DNA of 64,000 nt. Origin: a candidate division KSB1 bacterium. GTDB lineage: Bacteria; Zhuqueibacterota; JdFR-76; DREG01. The notes beneath the pieces are model-generated. The model did not search any database and had not been told where the DNA came from. It was given only the letters and a program-made list of their open reading frames with translations. The stretch covers positions 1 to 64,000 of the forward strand of contig JADFJB010000003.1 of assembly GCA_022566355.1 (NCBI GenBank), read 5' to 3'. Positions 59,291 to 64,000 of this stretch are shown piece by piece. The translations under genes and the position numbers were made by a program. Position 1 is the first letter of the stretch; each line of letters opens with the position of its first letter.

Positions 59291-62152
59291 ATGTCCGACC
59301 GGAATTCGGGAAATCTAATTGAAAAAATAGCCGAGAAACTGCACCTCATTCCAAATCTACATACAGAAACTGGACCCGATCTTCAAAGTTTAACCGAAGC
59401 TGGCAAGCTAACGGATTTTCCTCCTATCGAAAAGTGGGACGATTGGGTTGAATATGAAGCGAAAAGCTGGCCGCGACGCGACCCCAAGCATTATATGATC
59501 ATACCAACGACATGCTTTAATTGTGAAGCCGGCTGTGGTTTACTAAGCTACGTCGACAAAGAGACTATGACTGTCCGAAAATTTGAGGGCAATCCTTATC
59601 ATCCAGCCAGCCGAGGGCGGAATTGTGCTAAGGGGCCGGCAACGATCAATCAAATTAATGATGAGGACAGAATCCTTTATCCGATGAAACGAAAAGGCAA
59701 GCGCGGGGAAGGTGGCTGGGATCGCGTTTCGTGGGATGAAGTTTTGGATGATTTTTCGGGACGAATACGAAAAGCGCTTCAGGAGAAACGAAATAATGAA
59801 GTCGTTTATCACGTTGGTCGACCGGGTCATGAGGGTTATATGGATCGAATACTACAGTCCTGGGGTGTGGATGGCCACAACAGCCACACCAATATTTGTT
59901 CTGCCGGTGCGCGATTTGGTTATGCGATTTGGCATGGTTTCGACCGGCCTTCTCCGGATCATGCCAATGCAAAATTAATATTGCTGATCTCTGCTCATCT
60001 TGAGTCCGGACATTATTTTAACCCTCATGCACAAAGAATAATAGAAGGATTAATGAACGGTTGCAAATTGGTGGTTATGGATCCACGGCTCTCCAATACC
60101 GCCAGTATGGCTGATTATTGGCTGCCTACTTATCCAGGCAGTGAAGCGGCCGTGCTTTTGGCCATGGCAAAAGTGATTCTCGATGAAAGCCTTTTCGATG
60201 AAAAATATTTACATGATTGGGTAAACTGGCAAGAGTTTCTGCAAAAAGAACATCCAACTGTAGAAGTAAACTTTGCTAATTTTATTCGATTGCTGAAAGA
60301 AACCTACCAGGAATACACACCGGAATTCGCCGCTAACGAAAGCGGAATTGATGCCGAGACCATTATTGAGGTCGCACGCAAAATAGGTGAAGCCGGAAGT
60401 CGATTTTCATCCCATAATTGGCGCAGTGCGGGTAGCGGAAATTTAGGTGGCTGGGCTGTTTCGCGCTGTTTGCATTTTTTGAATGTGCTCACGGGTAGTG
60501 TCGGAACAGTGGGGGGGACGTCGCCAAGCGGTTGGAACAAATTTAAACCAACTGTCTTTGATAAGCCACCCGCACAAAAATTCTGGAATGAATTGCATTT
60601 TCCAAACGAATATCCGCTCGCACATTACGAAATGAGTTTTCTATTGCCGCATTTCTTGAAAGAGGGGAGAAGTAAACTGGATGTGTATTTCACCCGGGTT
60701 TTTAATCCGGTATGGTCTTTTCCTGATGGTTTTACCTGGATTGAAGTATTACAGGATGAAAGCAAAATTGGCCTGCACGCTGCCTTAACACCCACCTGGA
60801 ATGAAACAGCGTTTTTTGCGGATTATGTTCTGCCGATGGGCCATGCAAGCGAGCGGCATGACTTGATCAGCTACGAGACCCATTCCGGCATGTGGATTGC
60901 TTTTCGTCAACCTGTTTTGCGTGAGGCTGCTCGAAAAATGGGTAATCCTGTCCAATTTACTTATGAGGCTAACCCTGGAGAAGTGTGGGAGGAGGACGAG
61001 TTTTGGGTCGAATTATCCTGGCGGATTGATCCGGATGGGAGCCTGGGGATTAAAAAACATTTTATGTCCCCTTATAGAAAGGGAGAAAAAATCACCATTG
61101 ATGAATATTATCAATTCGTTTTTGATAATGTACCTGGGTTGCCGGAAAAAGCGGCTGAAAAAAAGTTGACTCCACTGGAATATATGCGAATTTACGGCGC
61201 TTTTGAGGTGGAGAAAACTTCATATCATAAGCATCTAAAACCGCTAACAAAAGAAGAATTAAAGAAAACTAAGGTGGATACAAAAACGGGAACGATTAAA
61301 ACGAAAGAAAAAATTGTCGGTGTTTTTGCGGATGGAAAATCTTATGCCGGATTCCCGACGCCTTCTAAAAAGCAAGAGTTTTATTCCCAAACGATGGTCG
61401 ATTGGAATTGGCCAGAATATAAAATTCCAATTTATATAAAAAGTCATGTTCATCCGGATCAAATGGATCGAAGCAAAGGAGAGTTCCCATTGGTGCCAAC
61501 TTTTCGGTTACCGACCCTGATTCATTCCCGATCTGGTAATGCCAAATGGCTTATGGAAATTTCGAATCGCAATCCAATTTGGATGCATACTTCAGATGGA
61601 AAAGACCTGGGAATAAAGACAGGGGATTTGCTGCGGGTAAATACAGACATCGGTTATTTTGTCGATCGGGTTTGGCTAACAGAAGGGATGAAACCGGGCA
61701 TCGTGGCGTGTTCTCACCATCTCGGCAGGTGGCGGCGGCCACAAGATGCTAAGGGAAATCGATGGGCAACCAATTTGGTTTCCATCAAACAAATGAAAAA
61801 TGGCAAATGGAAAATGAGGCAATTGGATGGCATCCGCCCCTATAAAAGCAACGATCCGGATTCGTCCCGTATCTTTTGGAGCGATGGCGGTGTACATCAA
61901 AATCTCACTTTCCCTGTTCATCCGGATCCAGTCAGCGGTATGCATTGCTGGCATCAAAAGGTGAGAATTGAGAAAGCGCATCCGGAAGATAAATATGGCG
62001 ATGTGGTGGTCGATACCAATCGCTCCTTTGAAATTTATAAAGAATGGTTGAAAAAAACTCGTCCGGCGCCAGGTCCAGGAGGATTGAGAAGGCCGCTTTG
62101 GCTGAATAGACCGCTCCGTCCATCGGAAGAGATGTTTTACATCGATTTATAA
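59291..62152 (+). CDS. Molybdopterin oxidoreductase, SoeA/PsrA-like, cytoplasmic
   Basis: This 953-residue DMSO-reductase superfamily enzyme has the N-terminal 4Fe-4S motif CFNCEAGC (C75, C78, C82) with C112 in GRNCAKGP. The molybdenum ligand position is C203 in NICSAGARFG. The bis-MGD binding regions include VMDPRLSNTASMADYWLPT, GGTSPSGWNKF and ADYVLPMGHASERHD, and a C-terminal molydopterin-binding domain (LRVNTDIGYFVDRVWLT). There is no Tat signal, so it works in the cytoplasm, as SoeA does, unlike the exported PsrA/PhsA. Given the sulfur-transfer genes upstream, sulfite oxidation to sulfate with electrons to quinone is the best inference; polysulfide, nitrate or formate chemistry is not excluded. 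Confidence 0.85.
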   Translation: MSDRNSGNLIEKIAEKLHLIPNLHTETGPDLQSLTEAGKLTDFPPIEKWDDWVEYEAKSWPRRDPKHYMIIPTTCFNCEAGCGLLSYVDKETMTVRKFEGNPYHPASRGRNCAKGPATINQINDEDRILYPMKRKGKRGEGGWDRVSWDEVLDDFSGRIRKALQEKRNNEVVYHVGRPGHEGYMDRILQSWGVDGHNSHTNICSAGARFGYAIWHGFDRPSPDHANAKLILLISAHLESGHYFNPHAQRIIEGLMNGCKLVVMDPRLSNTASMADYWLPTYPGSEAAVLLAMAKVILDESLFDEKYLHDWVNWQEFLQKEHPTVEVNFANFIRLLKETYQEYTPEFAANESGIDAETIIEVARKIGEAGSRFSSHNWRSAGSGNLGGWAVSRCLHFLNVLTGSVGTVGGTSPSGWNKFKPTVFDKPPAQKFWNELHFPNEYPLAHYEMSFLLPHFLKEGRSKLDVYFTRVFNPVWSFPDGFTWIEVLQDESKIGLHAALTPTWNETAFFADYVLPMGHASERHDLISYETHSGMWIAFRQPVLREAARKMGNPVQFTYEANPGEVWEEDEFWVELSWRIDPDGSLGIKKHFMSPYRKGEKITIDEYYQFVFDNVPGLPEKAAEKKLTPLEYMRIYGAFEVEKTSYHKHLKPLTKEELKKTKVDTKTGTIKTKEKIVGVFADGKSYAGFPTPSKKQEFYSQTMVDWNWPEYKIPIYIKSHVHPDQMDRSKGEFPLVPTFRLPTLIHSRSGNAKWLMEISNRNPIWMHTSDGKDLGIKTGDLLRVNTDIGYFVDRVWLTEGMKPGIVACSHHLGRWRRPQDAKGNRWATNLVSIKQMKNGKWKMRQLDGIRPYKSNDPDSSRIFWSDGGVHQNLTFPVHPDPVSGMHCWHQKVRIEKAHPEDKYGDVVVDTNRSFEIYKEWLKKTRPAPGPGGLRRPLWLNRPLRPSEEMFYIDL

Positions 62153-62173
62153 TATGCTCTAGTTAGCTGGATA

Positions 62174-62499
62174 ATGAAACGAAAGAAAATACCATACGGA
62201 ACAAAATTACCTGTCATGCTAACCTTACGTGAACGGGATATCATCCGTGATGAGACATTCTGCGATCAAGACTTTGCAAAATTGGCTTTAGTAGACGGCA
62301 AAAGGATTAAAGTCGAACTGTCATTGGGGACATCGAGGAAATTCAGGGGTACATAGCAGCCGAGGCAAATCATACGAAAAATAAAAAACTCAAGAAAGAA
62401 CTTGATCGCCTTTTCGATAAACTTCAGGTCTTTCTGGATACTTACGATGATCAACATGAATTAGACAGCTTACAAATTCATCCAGCCGACCGGGAATAA
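62174..62499 (+). pseudogene. Small conserved protein, frameshifted at a G run
   Basis: The first frame encodes MKRKKIPYGTKLPVMLTLRE, RDIIRDETFCDQDFAKLALV, DGKRIKVELSLG and would stop at 62354. Adding one G to GGGG at about 62327 restores DIEEIQGYIAAEANHTKNKK and LKKELDRLFDKLQVFLDTYD to a stop at 62497. The joined protein is about 108 residues and looks like a widespread uncharacterised small protein with a helical C-terminus (AAEANHTK motif). It may be a real mutation or an assembly slip in the homopolymer. Confidence 0.65.
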
Positions 62500-62622
62500 C
62501 GCTTGTTTGATTTTTGTTCCTGGCTCGTGGCCGGCGGCTGGTGATAGCGTTATTATAAGCGGTTCTTCAATTTTAATCATTTTTAGAAGCTTTTTCCCCT
62601 TAAAACGTCATTTATTACTTAT

Positions 62623-64000
62623 ATGGAAATCTCCAAAATAACCGATCATATTCGAACTTATAACAAAACACTATTTCGCCGTGATATTATCGCTGGGCTC
62701 ACCGTCACCTTTGTGGCAATCCCGCAATCGATGGTCTATGCACTTATTGCTGGTGTTGAACCGCAATATGGTTTGTACGCTTTTATGGTGGGTTCAATTG
62801 TCGGATCGATTTTTGGTTCATCACGTCATCTGAACACTGGGCCAACGAATGCCACATCAATAGTTATTGCCAGCACCCTGGCTTTATATTCTGTTGATGA
62901 CCAATTTTTGAAGATGGTTTTTCTATTGGGATTCCTTTCTGGATGTTTGCAACTAGGTGCCGGACTTTTAAAGTTGAGCAACTTAACTCATTTTCTTTCT
63001 CGCTCAGTATTAGCTGGTTTTATCGGCGGGGCGGGCCTTTTTATCATTGTCAACCAGATGCCCAATTTAATGGGATTTTCAAAAAATACTAATTCCTCTG
63101 TATTTGAGGGAGTAAAACACATATTTAACAGTTTGGATCAAATTCAACCAACTGTTTTATTGGTGGGAATTGGATCTATTTTATTAACACTCCTTATTAA
63201 TAGGCTAAGCCCAAAAACAACTTCAGGAATTCCCATTTTACCGTCGTACCTGATTTCTATTTTATTGTCAGCGGCAATTGTTGTGATATTTGATCTTGGA
63301 GATACAGTCAAAGTGGTGGGAGATATCCCCAGGTCTCTGCCACCTTTAAGCATGCCACTATTTGAGTTGGAATCTATTCAAACTCTGATGCAAGGCGCAA
63401 TAGCGATAGCATTTATAGGATTAGCAGAAGCTACGTCTGCAGCCAAAATAGTAGCAGACTTTGCTGGTGATAAGCTGCAAGTTGACAAAGAATTTAGAGG
63501 CCAGGGACTTGCAAAAATTGCAACATCCTTTTTTAGCGGAATACCTGTTTCGGGCTCATTTACCAGGAGTTTACTTTGCTACAGAGCAGGTGCAGAGACA
63601 AAAATGGCGAATATTATGGCCGGTATTTTTGTTGCAATTGCCGTGTTATTTTTTGGTCCGGTTATTAAACACATCCCATTAGCGGCTTTGGCTGGTATTG
63701 TTATGTTGATTGCAAGCAATATGGTTGATTGGAAATACGTTAAAATGGCTCTTCGCTCATCGAATGTGGATTCATTAGCTATTCTTGCAACTTTTTTTGC
63801 TGCCCTGTTTTTTTCATTGGTCACTGCAATTTATATTGGTGTGGGGTTTTCCCTGGTCCTGTTCCTTCGCAGGGTAAAGAAGCCTAACCTTGTTGAGTTG
63901 ATATACGATGATAAGTTCGGGTTCAAAGAAAAAACTGAATCTAATCAAAGTTCCATTCCTGAGCTTACCATTATCCATGTTGAAGGAGATGTTTTTTTTG
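62623..64000 (+). CDS. SulP-family inorganic anion transporter (3' end outside window)
   Basis: The first 459 residues are visible. The transmembrane domain covers about 12 helices: DIIAGLTVTFVAIPQSMVYA, LIAGVEPQYGLYAFMVG, SVLAGFIGGAGLFIIVNQMP, IAFIGLAEATSAAK, GIPVSGSFTRSLLCYRAGA. A C-terminal STAS domain begins around residue 450 (LTIIHVEGDVFF). SulP proteins carry sulfate, bicarbonate or similar anions by symport. Its position after a putative sulfite oxidase suggests sulfate export or uptake. Many bacterial SulPs instead take up bicarbonate. It starts 123 bp after a frameshifted small gene. Confidence 0.88.
   Translation, partial: MEISKITDHIRTYNKTLFRRDIIAGLTVTFVAIPQSMVYALIAGVEPQYGLYAFMVGSIVGSIFGSSRHLNTGPTNATSIVIASTLALYSVDDQFLKMVFLLGFLSGCLQLGAGLLKLSNLTHFLSRSVLAGFIGGAGLFIIVNQMPNLMGFSKNTNSSVFEGVKHIFNSLDQIQPTVLLVGIGSILLTLLINRLSPKTTSGIPILPSYLISILLSAAIVVIFDLGDTVKVVGDIPRSLPPLSMPLFELESIQTLMQGAIAIAFIGLAEATSAAKIVADFAGDKLQVDKEFRGQGLAKIATSFFSGIPVSGSFTRSLLCYRAGAETKMANIMAGIFVAIAVLFFGPVIKHIPLAALAGIVMLIASNMVDWKYVKMALRSSNVDSLAILATFFAALFFSLVTAIYIGVGFSLVLFLRRVKKPNLVELIYDDKFGFKEKTESNQSSIPELTIIHVEGDVFF

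Noticed and set aside
59291-62152. Formate dehydrogenase or periplasmic nitrate reductase
   Set aside because: There is no Tat signal and the sulfur-gene context is against it, but the family cannot be fixed by eye; a phylogeny would decide.
1-64000. CRISPR arrays, tRNA and rRNA genes, and phage or anti-phage defence genes
   Set aside because: I scanned for regularly spaced identical repeats, cloverleaf-like T-loop/acceptor pairs, and Cas, restriction-modification, CBASS or similar motifs and found none that hold. The short spaced repeats are palindromic elements, not CRISPR.

Overview
This is an AT-rich bacterial chromosome segment. The gene families point to the FCB superphylum, in or near Calditrichota, candidate phylum KSB1 or Ignavibacteriota: a PorV/PorQ-type protein, two large secreted proteins with FlgD-like/type IX secretion C-termini, a SusC-like TonB receptor with a carboxypeptidase-regulatory domain, a GWxTD protein, a sortilin/BNR propeller protein, and serine/threonine kinases fused to TPR repeats. 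No rRNA or tRNA gene is visible, so the taxonomy is an inference from gene content.

Layout. 1-7.2 kb: a truncated response regulator, a BNR/sortilin propeller protein, a 1-kb intergenic repeat zone, a GWxTD protein and a small membrane protein. 7.3-14.4 kb (minus): an operon of homocysteine methyltransferase, class V aminotransferase-like protein and P1/DmpA peptidase, then a PQQ-like propeller overlapping a TonB receptor. 14.6-26.7 kb (minus): an envelope/secretion locus with two lipoproteins, a SusC-like receptor, two paralogous T9SS-type cargo proteins and a PorV-like protein between them. 27-33 kb: an XRE-cupin regulator, a decayed M28 peptidase, an APC permease overlapping an ACMSD-like amidohydrolase, and a SpoIIE-type phosphatase whose receiver domain lacks its phospho-acceptor Asp. 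33-37 kb: a frameshifted DUF5615 gene, a YjjX-type NTPase, a MITE-like repeat, a decayed small gene and a NatAB-like ABC exporter. 37-39.5 kb (minus): cystathionine gamma-lyase/synthase and cystathionine beta-synthase. 39.7-46 kb: a beta-barrel protein, a B12-binding radical SAM protein, a frameshifted REP-associated transposase and a kinase-TPR protein split by a frameshift. 46-54 kb: dienelactone hydrolase, KhpA-like KH protein, DUF2911-TPR protein, aromatic amino acid decarboxylase, EamA transporter and RpiB.

54.3-64 kb is the most distinctive part, a sulfur-metabolism block. It holds two TusA-like carriers (one lacking the catalytic Cys), a DsrE2-like protein, a GC-richer rhodanese/metallo-beta-lactamase (persulfide dioxygenase-like) gene, a broken third TusA, a four-cluster ferredoxin fused to an NrfD membrane subunit, a molybdopterin oxidoreductase without Tat signal, and a SulP anion transporter cut by the window end. 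The inference is a cytoplasmic sulfane-sulfur relay and sulfite oxidation (Soe-like) unit with anion transport.

A second theme is decay. Five non-intact kinase loci (one split gene and four relics), a gutted peptidase, several single-base frameshifts and at least four kinds of palindromic or MITE-like intergenic repeats lie between otherwise intact housekeeping and metabolic genes. Some frameshifts sit in homopolymers and could be assembly errors.
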